NCBI GenBank assembly: GCA_944385365.1
Contig: CALWWW010000003.1
Location: 62,001 to 126,000, forward strand
Direction of reading: 5' to 3'
Length of the DNA: 64,000 nucleotides
From: an uncultured Oscillospiraceae bacterium
GTDB taxonomy: Bacteria > Bacillota > Clostridia > Oscillospirales > Oscillospiraceae
The notes under the pieces were generated by a model. That model made no database searches. It was not told the DNA's origin and saw only the letters and a program-made list of their open reading frames with translations. The translations under genes were made by a program, and so were the position numbers. Position 1 is the stretch's first letter. Each line of letters begins with the position of its first letter. Below, piece by piece: positions 1 through 8,055 of the stretch.

Positions 1-2
1 TT

Positions 3-1331
3 CTCCTGGGCTTCACCACGCTGATGACCGGCATGGAGCTCATGTCCGGTTCCATGGAGTTCCTGAAAAATGAGGAGTGGTTTGCCAACCTGTTCATTTC
101 CTTCCAGAACCCCATTCTCGGCGTCATTGCCGGCGCGGTGCTGACGGGCATTATCCAGTCCTCCTCCGCTTCCGTCGGTATTTTGCAGGGTTTGTGCGTC
201 ACCGGCGCTGTCACCTTCGGTGCGGCCATTCCCATCATCATGGGTCAGAACATCGGTACCTGTGTCACCGCCATGCTGGCCTCTGTGGGCACCACCAAGA
301 ACGCCCGCCGCACGGCCATTGTCCACCTCTATTTCAACATCATCGGCGTGGTGATCTTCCTGACTCTGTTCTATATCATCAACGCCATCCATCCCTGGTC
401 GTTCCTCAATGACCCCGCCGATGCCATGGGCATCGCCGTGGTGCATACCACCTTCAACCTGTGCGCCACCGCCGTACTGCTGCCCATGGGCCGCGTGCTG
501 GAAAAGCTGGCCATGCGTACCATTCCCGACTCCAAGGAGCCGGAGCAGACGGCCCTGCTGGACGCCCGCCTGCTGGCTACGCCTGCCGTTGCTGTGCAGC
601 GCGCCCGGGAAATCACCTGCCGTATGGCTCAGGACGCCCGTACCTGCTTCACCATGGCGGTGGACCTGACCCACAATTTCAACGAGCAGAAGCTGGAAGA
701 GCTGCGGGAGAAAGAGGACGTCACCGACCAGTACGAGGACGCTCTGGGCTCCTATCTGGTCAAGCTGTCGGCGGAGAATCTGGCAGTGGAGGATAACCGC
801 CGTCTCAACACCCTGCTGTACACCATCGGCGATTTTGAACGAATTGCCGACCACGCCGTGGCCATCGGCGTCGCCGGTCAGGAGATCAAGGAAAAACCCG
901 TCAACTTCTCGTCCCAGGCCAAGGAAGAGCTGGCCGTTCTGGAACGCGCCGTGGGCGACGTGCTGGAGCGTACCGTCAGCGCCTTCGTGGATGTGGATTT
1001 GGAGAAGGCCGCCAAGATCGAGTCTCTGGAGCAGGTGGTCGATTCTCTGGTCCGCGAGATCAAATCCCGCCACATCGAACGTCTCCGCAAGGGCATTTGT
1101 ACGGTGGAATATGGCTTTGTCCTGGATGATCTGCTGACGGCCTATGAGAGAATTGCCGACCACTGTTCCTCTGTAGCGGTGGAAATGATGCAGATGTCCG
1201 CCGGTAAGATGGACCGCCACGAATACCTGGGCGCTCTGAAAGCCGGTAACCTGGACGAAAGCGCCCAGTTCAACCGCCGCTATCAGGAGTACAAAGAGCG
1301 CTACCTGTTCCCCGACGATCAGGAAAAGTAA
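3..1331 (+). CDS. Na/Pi cotransporter family protein with PhoU domain (3' part)
   Basis: The reading frame is open from the first bases of the window, so the true start lies upstream and only the C-terminal part is seen. The visible N-terminal half is hydrophobic and carries the Q-S-S-S-A repeat typical of type II Na+/phosphate cotransporters (residues IIQSSSAS, with a second GQNIGT loop). The last roughly 230 residues form a helical PhoU-like domain, with two copies of a pattern around E-R-I-A-D-H. The family imports or exports phosphate with sodium across the membrane, and the cytoplasmic PhoU domain probably regulates it. It ends just before a strong bidirectional terminator. The family call is confident; substrate direction is not. 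Confidence 0.88.
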   Translation, partial: LLGFTTLMTGMELMSGSMEFLKNEEWFANLFISFQNPILGVIAGAVLTGIIQSSSASVGILQGLCVTGAVTFGAAIPIIMGQNIGTCVTAMLASVGTTKNARRTAIVHLYFNIIGVVIFLTLFYIINAIHPWSFLNDPADAMGIAVVHTTFNLCATAVLLPMGRVLEKLAMRTIPDSKEPEQTALLDARLLATPAVAVQRAREITCRMAQDARTCFTMAVDLTHNFNEQKLEELREKEDVTDQYEDALGSYLVKLSAENLAVEDNRRLNTLLYTIGDFERIADHAVAIGVAGQEIKEKPVNFSSQAKEELAVLERAVGDVLERTVSAFVDVDLEKAAKIESLEQVVDSLVREIKSRHIERLRKGICTVEYGFVLDDLLTAYERIADHCSSVAVEMMQMSAGKMDRHEYLGALKAGNLDESAQFNRRYQEYKERYLFPDDQEK

Positions 1332-1344
1332 AGAAGATAAAAAA

Positions 1345-1378
1345 GAAAAAAGTGCTGCCCGCCGGGCAGCACTTTTTT
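1345..1378. terminator. Bidirectional rho-independent terminator
   Basis: A perfect 10-bp stem (AGTGCTGCCC with GGGCAGCACT, loop GCC) is flanked by A-rich sequence on the left and a T-run on the right. It can end both the Na/Pi cotransporter transcript (plus) and the XRE regulator transcript (minus). Confidence 0.9.
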
Positions 1379-1580
1379 ACTCTTCTGTGATCAGAAACAG
1401 ATCGTTGGGGGTACACTCCAACAGCAGACACAGGGTTTCGATGTTTTCATACCGGATGGATTTCGTCTCATTGTTGACCATTCGGCTGAAATTCTGATAG
1501 CTCATGCCCATCTGTTTGTAGAGCCAGTATTTTGTGTGGCCGCGCTGTTCCAACAATGAGAGCACGTTGAGTTTGATCAT
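1377..1580 (-). CDS. Small XRE/Cro-CI-type helix-turn-helix regulator
   Basis: This 67-residue protein is almost entirely one HTH_3 domain. It has the layout of the short YozG-like Cro/CI regulators: an N-terminal helix, then Y-W-L-Y-K-Q-M-G-M-S-Y-Q-N-F-S-R-M as the helix-turn-helix (about residues 18-34), followed by an E-N-I-E-T-L-C-L-L-L-x-C-T-P-N-D-L-F tail typical of this subfamily. ATG at 1580 has a good GGAGGGG site 6 nt upstream. It is monocistronic, pointing at the cotransporter terminator. It probably binds DNA as a dimer; its target is not evident. Confidence 0.85.
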   Translation of the reverse strand: MIKLNVLSLLEQRGHTKYWLYKQMGMSYQNFSRMVNNETKSIRYENIETLCLLLECTPNDLFLITEE

Positions 1581-1680
1581 AAGCTACCCCTCCATAGAAT
1601 AGAATGTGTTAATCAGATATTATCGCATTATACATGCATACATATAGACTAATACAATCACTTATAGGAACAGAACAGAC

Positions 1681-1713
1681 AAAAAACGGACGCCGTGCAG
1701 GCGTCCGTTTTTT
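1681..1713. terminator. Bidirectional terminator after the NuoE-like gene
   Basis: The stem ACGGACGCC/GGCGTCCGT (9 bp, loop GTGCA) has an A-run before it and a T-run after it. It closes the minus-strand dus-sigma-anti-sigma-NuoE-like operon. Confidence 0.85.
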
Positions 1714-1718
1714 GTAAT

Positions 1719-2162
1719 TCAGTCCAACAGCTGCCGCAGCAGCGCCTCGTCAGCTCCCTCATACACGGTGCCGTCCCACTGGATATTGGGACCACGGCCG
1801 CAGTGCTTGAGGCAGGGGACCGTCCGACAGGCAATGCCGTTGACCGTCTGACCGGAGACAATGCCCCAGTTCCGTTCCAAAAGCTCCAGGAGCTTGGCGC
1901 TGCCCCGGCTGCCGCAGCTTTTCCCGCAGCAGACCACCAGACGGTGACGGATTTGCTCCGTTTTCAGGGATGGATACCGGGCAATAATGGCATTCAAAAA
2001 GGTCTCCCGCAGCCCATAAGCGGTGCAGACGGCCTGGAGCGCCGCGTCGGAGATCAGACCTTCTTCGGCCTGAATCTCCCGCAGCAGTTCCACCAGGGCG
2101 GACTGCTGCGACGGCGCACCGGCATCGCGGTAATAGTCCAGTGCTTCCTTTAAAGTCCACAT
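1719..2162 (-). CDS. NuoE-like thioredoxin-fold 2Fe-2S ferredoxin (NAD(P)H-dependent oxidoreductase subunit E)
   Basis: The 147-residue protein resembles NuoE/HndA/HydC-type subunits: an N-terminal helical domain and a C-terminal thioredoxin-like ferredoxin domain. The four expected cluster ligands follow the C-x4-C...C-x3-C pattern (about C78, C83, C117 and C121). Such proteins pass electrons between a flavoprotein (NuoF/HydB-like) and partners. Here it stands alone as the last gene of an operon with dus, an ECF sigma factor and its anti-sigma, so its partner is unknown. I chose ATG 2162 because TGAGGG lies just upstream. ATG 2177 (ATGA overlap with the anti-sigma stop) and TTG 2183 are alternatives. 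Confidence 0.85.
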   Translation of the reverse strand: MWTLKEALDYYRDAGAPSQQSALVELLREIQAEEGLISDAALQAVCTAYGLRETFLNAIIARYPSLKTEQIRHRLVVCCGKSCGSRGSAKLLELLERNWGIVSGQTVNGIACRTVPCLKHCGRGPNIQWDGTVYEGADEALLRQLLD

Positions 2163-2173
2163 CGGTTCAACCC

Positions 2174-2926
2174 TCATCCACAAACGATGACCAGATCACA
2201 GGGCGTATCATCCGCGGCGTTTTCCAGATCGCCATGGGTGCGGAATCCATACAGCTCACTGTAATCGGCGATGATCTGCCGCACTGTGGCGGCATCCAGC
2301 GTAAAATGGTAGACGCCGCAGGTGCCGTCTATCTCCACGGTCTGACCCTCCAGTTGGGGAATGGTCTCCACTGCCGGGGAAGCCGCGTTGTCTCCCAGCT
2401 CCACCAGCAGAGATTCTGCGGCGGCTTCCGGCTCCACGCTAAACGTGGCCGGAGCGGCTGCGCTGCTGGGCAACTCCCGGGTAGCCGCTTCGGGCGACTC
2501 CTCCTGAGCCGGAGCTGCTTCCTGTGTGGAAGGCTCCTCCTGAACAGGCAGGGCGTCGGCCAGGGTGTTGTTGACCCGTGCCACCGCCGACTGTGCCGGG
2601 TCCTCTGTCTGCCGGGGCAGATATCCCAGGCCCAGGGCCAGACACAGCACCGCGGCGGCAGCCAGTCCCATGACGGCGGGACGGACGCGGCGGCGTCTGC
2701 TGGGTTTGGGTTCGGCGGCCACGGCCGCCATAATGCGGTCGTGGAGCTGGGCCGGCGGTTCCTCGGACAATTCCAGAATACCCTGATCCATGGCCGTATA
2801 GGCATCCAGAATGCGGCGGCAGTCGGGGCACCGGGCCAGATGGGCCTCGAGACGGGCCTCTTCTTCCGGGGTGTTGGCGCCATCCAAATGGCCCGATAAT
2901 AAGACCAGTGCTTCTTCACAGGTCAC
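2174..2926 (-). CDS. Membrane-anchored zinc-finger anti-sigma factor
   Basis: The 250-residue protein starts with a zf-HC2 domain (C3, then H-L-A-R-C-P-D-C around residues 29-36), giving the H-x3-C-x2-C zinc motif of ZAS anti-sigma factors. A basic stretch and a single membrane segment follow at about residues 83-102. The outer part is low-complexity, rich in Ala, Glu, Pro and Ser, with a compact end. GTG at 2926 overlaps the sigma-factor stop as GTGA and has a GGAGGG site. It probably holds the adjacent ECF sigma factor inactive until an envelope or redox signal arrives. The outer domain is not recognised. Confidence 0.88.
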   Translation of the reverse strand: MTCEEALVLLSGHLDGANTPEEEARLEAHLARCPDCRRILDAYTAMDQGILELSEEPPAQLHDRIMAAVAAEPKPSRRRRVRPAVMGLAAAAVLCLALGLGYLPRQTEDPAQSAVARVNNTLADALPVQEEPSTQEAAPAQEESPEAATRELPSSAAAPATFSVEPEAAAESLLVELGDNAASPAVETIPQLEGQTVEIDGTCGVYHFTLDAATVRQIIADYSELYGFRTHGDLENAADDTPCDLVIVCG

Positions 2927-3537
2927 GGTGCATCCCTCCTCTCATGTCTCATTTGTTTAGACGAAGGAGCAGTGGATTTGTTCCCCAATTTTTGCATGGC
3001 TTCCCGCATTTTTTCTCTGGCCCTGGCAATGCGGGATTTGACGGTGCCCTCCCGGACCTGCAAAACGGCAGCAATGTCGGCGTAGCTCAAATCGTGGATC
3101 ACCCGCAGCGTCAGCGCTTCCCGGTACTCCGGTTCCAGGGACTGGAGGGCGTCGGCCACCCGCTGCCGGTCCTCCTGGGCGGAAAGGCGCTCTTCGGGAC
3201 CGGCAGCCGGGTCCGGTACATCCAGGGGCCGCCCGTCGCCGTCGCTGTCCTCCACATGGAGGGGAAGGACCTTTCGCTTCTGCTCCCGCCGCAGATGGTC
3301 AATACAGAGGTTGCTGCACAGACGATACAGCCAGGTGGAAAAGGCCGCGTCGGCCCGGAAGGAGCCGAGACTGCGCCACGCTTTGAGAAAGGTCTCCTGT
3401 GTCAGGTCCATGGCGTCGTCGGCGTTGCCGCACATGCGCAGACAAAGGTTATAGATGGGTTTTTCGTAGGACAAAACCAGCTGTTCAAAGGCGTCGCTGT
3501 CACCGGCGGCGGCTTTGCGGACCAGCTCTGTATCCAT
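2923..3537 (-). CDS. ECF-type RNA polymerase sigma factor (SigW/RpoE-like)
   Basis: The 204-residue protein has sigma-70 region 2 (about residues 20-85, with D-L-T-Q-E-T-F-L-K-A-W and F-S-T-W-L-Y-R-L) and region 4 (about 125-180, with L-S-Y-x-x-I-A-A-V-L-x-V-R-E-G-T-V-K-S-R). It lacks regions 1 and 3, as expected for ECF factors. ATG 3537 is preferred over GTG 3546 because GAGGTG sits 6 nt upstream and overlaps the dus stop. Together with the next gene it forms a standard sigma/anti-sigma pair. Its regulon is not known. No second promoter was found in front of it, so it is probably transcribed from the dus promoter. Confidence 0.93.
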   Translation of the reverse strand: MDTELVRKAAAGDSDAFEQLVLSYEKPIYNLCLRMCGNADDAMDLTQETFLKAWRSLGSFRADAAFSTWLYRLCSNLCIDHLRREQKRKVLPLHVEDSDGDGRPLDVPDPAAGPEERLSAQEDRQRVADALQSLEPEYREALTLRVIHDLSYADIAAVLQVREGTVKSRIARAREKMREAMQKLGNKSTAPSSKQMRHERRDAP

Positions 3538-3542
3538 GGTGT

Positions 3543-4511
3543 TCACCTCAAATCCCGCTGGATGCCCTTGGCGATGGCGTAGATATCGTCCATGGTACCA
3601 ATGTGGGAAATCTTTTCTTTATAATAGGTGCTGTGGGCCACGCCACGCAGATACCACGCAAAGTGCTTGCGGGCTTCCAGACAGGCGATGTGCTCGCCCT
3701 TGTCCTCACGGGCCAGCTCGAACTGCTCCACCGCCACGTCCACCCGCTGGGCAAGGGGCGGGCGTTCCGGCACCGGCTGGCCGTTGAGGGCGGCCAGCGC
3801 CTGTTGGAACAGCCACGGGTCCCCAAAGGCGGCCCGGCCAATCATAATCATCTCCGCACCGGTGCGCTTTTGGCACCGGACGGCGGCTTCGGCGCTGTCC
3901 ACGTCGCCGTTGGCACAGAGGGGAACGGTCAGCACCTGCCGGACCTTGGCAATGGTGTCCCAGTCGGCAACGCCGGAGTACATCATGGTTTTGGTGCGGC
4001 CATGGACCGTAACAGCCGCCGCGCCGGCGTCTTCCATACGTTTGGCGAAGTCCACCACATGGATGGAGCCCTTGTCCCAGCCCAGCCGCGTCTTGACGGT
4101 CACCGGGACGGGGACAACTTCGGCTACGGCTTCCACAATGCGGGCGGCCAGGTCCGGGTCTTTCATCAGGGCGCTGCCGTCGCCGTTGTTGGCGATTTTC
4201 GGCACGGGACAGCCCATGTTGATGTCGATAAAATCAAATTCCCCGTGGGTCAGGACCAGCTGGGCCGCCTGGGCCATAATGGCCGGGTCGTTGCCGAAAA
4301 TCTGCGCGCCGCAGAGGCCGTCGCCGGGGGTACGCTTCAATAACGTGACGCTTTTCCGGTCCTGGTAGACCAGGGCACGGGAGGACACCATTTCCGTCAC
4401 GGTGACGGACGCGCCCAGCCGGGCGCAGATGGTGCGGAAGGCCAGGTCGGTGACGCCGGCCATGGGGGCCAGCACGAGGGGCCCGTGGGCAGGGAAGGGA
4501 TGGCGGGACAT
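3543..4511 (-). CDS. dusB: tRNA-dihydrouridine synthase (DusB family)
   Basis: This is an FMN enzyme that reduces uridine to dihydrouridine in the tRNA D-loop using NADPH. The 322-residue sequence shows the TIM-barrel start P-L-V-L-A-P-M-A-G-V-T-D, the substrate/FMN loop N-M-G-C-P-V-P-K with the catalytic Cys near residue 101, and the V-H-G-R-T and G-R-A-A-F-G-D-P-W motifs. The open frame extends 33 codons upstream, but ATG 4511 has a perfect AAGGAGG 6 nt before it. It is first in the operon with the ECF sigma and anti-sigma genes. In Firmicutes this family is often annotated DusB. Confidence 0.93.
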   Translation of the reverse strand: MSRHPFPAHGPLVLAPMAGVTDLAFRTICARLGASVTVTEMVSSRALVYQDRKSVTLLKRTPGDGLCGAQIFGNDPAIMAQAAQLVLTHGEFDFIDINMGCPVPKIANNGDGSALMKDPDLAARIVEAVAEVVPVPVTVKTRLGWDKGSIHVVDFAKRMEDAGAAAVTVHGRTKTMMYSGVADWDTIAKVRQVLTVPLCANGDVDSAEAAVRCQKRTGAEMIMIGRAAFGDPWLFQQALAALNGQPVPERPPLAQRVDVAVEQFELAREDKGEHIACLEARKHFAWYLRGVAHSTYYKEKISHIGTMDDIYAIAKGIQRDLR

Positions 4512-4548
4512 AAACGGCCTCCTTGGTTGGTTTTTCAGTCGTCCGTAT

Positions 4549-4577
4549 ATCATACCATAGTTTTCCCGGTTCCACAA
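4549..4577 (-). promoter_or_regulatory. Promoter of the dus-sigma-anti-sigma operon
   Basis: On the minus strand: TTGTGG (4577-4572), a 17-nt spacer, then TATGAT (4554-4549) with a TGG extended -10. It lies about 40 nt before the dus start. Confidence 0.65.
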
Positions 4578-4587
4578 GATACGAAAC

Positions 4588-4614
4588 GGGAGTGCCGCGG
4601 TCTGCGGCACTCCC
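4588..4614 (-). terminator. Probable terminator after the SLH protein gene
   Basis: A perfect 11-bp stem GGGAGTGCCGC/GCGGCACTCCC with loop GGTCT sits directly after the SLH gene stop. The following T-tract on the minus strand is weak. Confidence 0.6.
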
Positions 4615-4621
4615 GAAGCGA

Positions 4622-6487
4622 TTATGGAGTTGCAACGATGCCCAAGCCCAAATCGTTGAGCCGCTGCTGTTCCTTTTGTCCGAGAATCTCTTGATAGTTT
4701 GGAACCTGCTCGATGGGTACCACGGTTTCCGGGTATACCAAAAATACCGATTCTACCCGGATGGACGGCGCTACGCCGCTGCGTACCAGACGGTAATCGA
4801 AGAAATCATCCGTGTACCTATTGGGCTTCGCACAGCGAAAGCCCACGTTTCCGCTCTCGTCCGGTTCCAGCAGCGAGGTAATACCGATGCCGTGGCCTGT
4901 ATCGGCGCTGAGGACCGTCTCCCAGGTACCACTGGGGGAACGGTACAAAATCTCGTTGCCCGGGTGGCTGCTCTGAGCAGCGAAGGGGCCCAGGTTGGTG
5001 GGATAATCCGGCGTGTAGGTCAATACATACATCCCACCCTCATCCAGCACCAGCAGATCGCGCACACATCGCTCCTGCAAACAGCGGAGGACGCCATTCT
5101 CCAGCTGATACAGCCCTGCATCGCCCCAGTAATAGCCGTCTGTCTTGTCGGCGATCATCCATCGCAACAGCTGCGTCTTGCCGCTTTCACCGGGGAAGGG
5201 TGGGGCTTCCGTGCAGGACAGATCAAACCGGGCCAACACCTCCATGGACGGTAGGGACAACTGCTGTAACACGGCTGTTTCGTCGGTAATGCACCGGACG
5301 ATCACCGAATCTCCCAGCACATCCACCACATCCTGACCGTCCAGGGCCGGGAGAGCCTGGACCGTGGGGCCGTCCAGCAGCCAGCTGTGCCGGGCCGTCG
5401 TTTCGTAATCCTCCAGCGTCAGCAACAATCCCCCGTCCCAAGTCCGCCAACTGCAATACGGAACACTCATACCCGTGCAAAATGGCGTCAGCTCCAGCAG
5501 CTGCTGCACCGCAGAACCGTTGTAATACAGCAGGGCCGTGGGTTCCGTGCCGCCCGCTTTCATAACCAAATAATCGCCGCCCGTACCGGCGTAATATTCA
5601 ATCTGCTGTCCCTCAGCCAGAGGCAGCGACGCGGGCGGCGCGGCCAGCTCCAGGGTGAAATAATCCACAGCACACAGTTCCGCCTGGCCATCCCGCTGCC
5701 GGGTGGCCAGAACATAGGAGTTGGAGCTGTCGCCAGAACGATAGATGTACCGCATTCCCTGTTCCGTACTGTAAAGGGTCACCCCGACGGTGTCGCGGAG
5801 AAGCCTGCCGTCCTCGGTGGTGCCCCAGTCGGATACATAGACCTTGGGAGCCGCCGCGCAGAAATCGTCCTCTGAGATGGCCCCTTCTTTCAGAAGCCGG
5901 GCGGCCAGGGTGTCGCCGGTGTCTGTGTACCCGCTCAGAGCCAACACCGACAGGGAAACGGCATCCCGCCGTAAAAATCCAGCCTGATCGAGAGATTGCT
6001 GCAAGGCGGTCAGATCAAATCCCCAGCCCGTTTCCCAGTAGTCGTCGGCCACGTCGGGACCGTACAGCGCCCGGGACAGGAACATCAGATACTGTTTAGC
6101 CGTGACACTATTGGAGGAGCCAAAGGTGGTGGCCGAGACGCCCTTGGCCAGACCGTTGGTCCACAGCCAGCCCACGTAGGGACTGGCCCACTGGGGAACG
6201 TCAGTGAAGGGATGGGAGGGGGATTGGGCCAGGGCTTCATCCTCTTTTCCCAAAAGCCGCACCAGCATGACAGCGGCTTCGCTGCGGGTCATGGACCGGT
6301 CCAGGGCGTAGCCCTCCTCGGTACCGCGAAACAATCCAAGAGCATGGAAGAACTCCGCTTGGTCTTGGGGGTCGGTGTTGATTTCGGAATAAGGACCGGT
6401 CCCCAGGTTGGGTACCTGATAGGCGGCGGCGCTGACGGTCAGGGTCAGAGCGGCGGACAGCGCCAGAATGATGCTGCGTCGTCTCAT
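4622..6487 (-). CDS. Exported S-layer homology (SLH) domain protein of unknown function
   Basis: The 621-residue protein has a signal peptide (M-R-R-R-S, a hydrophobic core, then S-A-A-A-Y, about residues 1-22). Two SLH-like segments follow at about residues 40-150, recognisable by M-T-R-S-E-A-A-V-M-L-V-R-L and F-T-D-V-P-x-W-A-x-x-Y-V. SLH domains bind secondary cell-wall polymers, so the protein is probably attached to the wall. Residues about 190-621 contain repeated short beta-strand-like stretches (Y-I-Y-R-S-G-D, L-L-L-T-L-E-D-Y and similar) that suggest a beta-propeller; I recognise no catalytic motif. ATG 6487 has AAGGATG 7 nt upstream. It is flanked by terminators and so monocistronic. 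Confidence 0.8.
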   Translation of the reverse strand: MRRRSIILALSAALTLTVSAAAYQVPNLGTGPYSEINTDPQDQAEFFHALGLFRGTEEGYALDRSMTRSEAAVMLVRLLGKEDEALAQSPSHPFTDVPQWASPYVGWLWTNGLAKGVSATTFGSSNSVTAKQYLMFLSRALYGPDVADDYWETGWGFDLTALQQSLDQAGFLRRDAVSLSVLALSGYTDTGDTLAARLLKEGAISEDDFCAAAPKVYVSDWGTTEDGRLLRDTVGVTLYSTEQGMRYIYRSGDSSNSYVLATRQRDGQAELCAVDYFTLELAAPPASLPLAEGQQIEYYAGTGGDYLVMKAGGTEPTALLYYNGSAVQQLLELTPFCTGMSVPYCSWRTWDGGLLLTLEDYETTARHSWLLDGPTVQALPALDGQDVVDVLGDSVIVRCITDETAVLQQLSLPSMEVLARFDLSCTEAPPFPGESGKTQLLRWMIADKTDGYYWGDAGLYQLENGVLRCLQERCVRDLLVLDEGGMYVLTYTPDYPTNLGPFAAQSSHPGNEILYRSPSGTWETVLSADTGHGIGITSLLEPDESGNVGFRCAKPNRYTDDFFDYRLVRSGVAPSIRVESVFLVYPETVVPIEQVPNYQEILGQKEQQRLNDLGLGIVATP

Positions 6488-6595
6488 GATAACACATCCT
6501 TTCCAGTGGACAGGTTGGTGGTTTCTATCAATAGAATATCATAAAAATCTGCATGGTTTTCCACCAGTTGACCCCTAGGGTTGCGGGAATAGCGG

Positions 6596-6632
6596 AAAAA
6601 CGCCATGGCCCAGCGGGAACATGGCGTTTTTT
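6596..6632. terminator. Bidirectional terminator at the end of the his operon
   Basis: The stem AAAAACGCCATG/CATGGCGTTTTT (12 bp, 12-nt loop) is flanked by A and T runs. It lies 8 bases after the hisIE stop on the minus strand. Confidence 0.85.
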
Positions 6633-6639
6633 GAAGGAT

Positions 6640-7287
6640 TCAAGTCATTTTTTCCTGCTTCACCTTGTGGTCAATGACGTGACGGGAAGCCAGTTCCTTG
6701 TGGATGTCCTCTACGGAAATGCCCATCTCGACCATCAGCACCATGACATGGTAGCAGAGGTCGGCAATCTCATAGATGGTCTCCGGCTTGTCGTTGGCCT
6801 TACCGGCAATGATGACCTCGGTGCACTCTTCGCCCACCTTCTTGAGAATCTTGTCGATGCCCTTTTGGAACAGGTAGGTGGTATAGGAACCCTCCGGCAG
6901 GTCCCGTTTCCGGCCTTCCAGCAGTTCATACAGCCCTTGCAGGCTGAACGCCGTCTGATCGGGGCTGACATAGAGGGCGTTGTGGAAGCAGGTCTCCGCG
7001 CCGGTGTGGCAGGCGGGACCTTCCTTGCTGACCAGAACGGTCAGAGCGTCGCAGTCGCAGTCGGCGGTGATGGCCACAATGTGCTGGACGTTGCCGGAGG
7101 TTTCGCCCTTGCGCCACAATTCCTGACGGGAACGGCTCCAGAAACAGGTGCGGCCCTCTTTCATGGAAATTTCAAGGCTTTCCCGGTTCATATAGGCTAC
7201 GGTCAGTACGTCCTTGGTGACAGCGTCCACAACGACGGCGGGAATCAACCCCTTTTCGTCGAATTTCAGTTGATCGATGGTTACCAT
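6640..7287 (-). CDS. hisIE: Bifunctional phosphoribosyl-AMP cyclohydrolase / phosphoribosyl-ATP pyrophosphatase
   Basis: It catalyses steps 2 and 3 of histidine synthesis. The N-terminal cyclohydrolase domain (about residues 1-110) shows V-A-Y-M-N, F-W-S-R-S-R, the D-C-D-C-D metal site and G-x-x-C-H-T. The C-terminal pyrophosphatase domain (about 120-215) shows [21 protein letters not shown] followed by E-x-x-D-L-x-Y-H. The 215-residue length fits the HisIE fusion. ATG 7287 with GAGGA 6 nt upstream is preferred to TTG 7293. It is the last gene of the operon, 9 nt after hisF. Confidence 0.96.
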   Translation of the reverse strand: MVTIDQLKFDEKGLIPAVVVDAVTKDVLTVAYMNRESLEISMKEGRTCFWSRSRQELWRKGETSGNVQHIVAITADCDCDALTVLVSKEGPACHTGAETCFHNALYVSPDQTAFSLQGLYELLEGRKRDLPEGSYTTYLFQKGIDKILKKVGEECTEVIIAGKANDKPETIYEIADLCYHVMVLMVEMGISVEDIHKELASRHVIDHKVKQEKMT

Positions 7288-7296
7288 GTTCAATCC

Positions 7297-8055
7297 TCAC
7301 AATCTGACAGGAATGTTGTGTTGGGCCAAAAGGGCCTTTAATTCGGGAATTTTCACTTCTCCAAAGTGGAAAATTGATGCGGCCAACCCCGCGTCCACCT
7401 GAGGGAGCGTTTCAAACAGCGTGATGAAATCTTCCGCCTTACCCGCGCCGCCGGAGGCGATGACGGGTACCGAAACAATCTCACTGACAGCCCGCAGCAT
7501 TTCCAAATCAAAGCCGCCCTTGACGCCGTCGGTGTCGATGGAGTTCAGAACGATTTCTCCGGCCCCGTGGTCCACGCCGAAGCGAATCCACTGGAGGGCG
7601 TCCATACCCGTGGACTCCCGGCCGCCCTTAGCAAAGACCGTATACTTGCCGTCCACCCGCTTGGCATCCACCGACAGCACCACGCACTGATCGCCGTAAC
7701 GTTTGGCGGCGTCCTCGATTAAATTGGGGTTGCGGATGGCCCCGGAATTGACGCTGACTTTATCGGCTCCGCATTGCAGAACACGCTCGAAATCGGACAC
7801 CTCGTTGATGCCGCCGCCCACGGTGAGGGGGATGAAGATGGTGGAAGCCACCTCCGTTAAAATGTCGGTGAACAGCGCCCGGCCCTCGGCGGAGGCGGTG
7901 ATATCGTAGAACACCAGCTCGTCGGCCCCGTGGTCGGAATAGTACCGGGCCAATTCCACCGGGGAATTGACATCCCGGAGCCCCTGAAAGTTGGTGCCTT
8001 TGACCACCCGGCCATCCCGGACGTCGAGACAGGGGATGATGCGTTTTGTAATCAC
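7297..8055 (-). CDS. hisF: Imidazole glycerol phosphate synthase subunit HisF
   Basis: This is the cyclase subunit of imidazole glycerol phosphate synthase. It uses ammonia delivered by HisH to turn PRFAR into imidazole glycerol phosphate and AICAR. The 252-residue barrel begins K-R-I-I-P-C-L-D-V-R-D-G-R-V-V-K-G and has the catalytic Asp in C-L-D-V plus the second Asp in N-S-I-D-T-D-G. Both phosphate-binding loops (V-G-G-G-I and A-S-G-G-A-G) are intact. Its start overlaps the hisA stop by 4 nt, so translation is probably coupled. Confidence 0.97.
   Translation of the reverse strand: MITKRIIPCLDVRDGRVVKGTNFQGLRDVNSPVELARYYSDHGADELVFYDITASAEGRALFTDILTEVASTIFIPLTVGGGINEVSDFERVLQCGADKVSVNSGAIRNPNLIEDAAKRYGDQCVVLSVDAKRVDGKYTVFAKGGRESTGMDALQWIRFGVDHGAGEIVLNSIDTDGVKGGFDLEMLRAVSEIVSVPVIASGGAGKAEDFITLFETLPQVDAGLAASIFHFGEVKIPELKALLAQHNIPVRL

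Noticed and set aside
2926..3546. GTG at 3546 as the start of the ECF sigma factor
   Set aside because: ATG 3537 has GAGGTG 6 nt upstream, whereas the GTG lies within that site.
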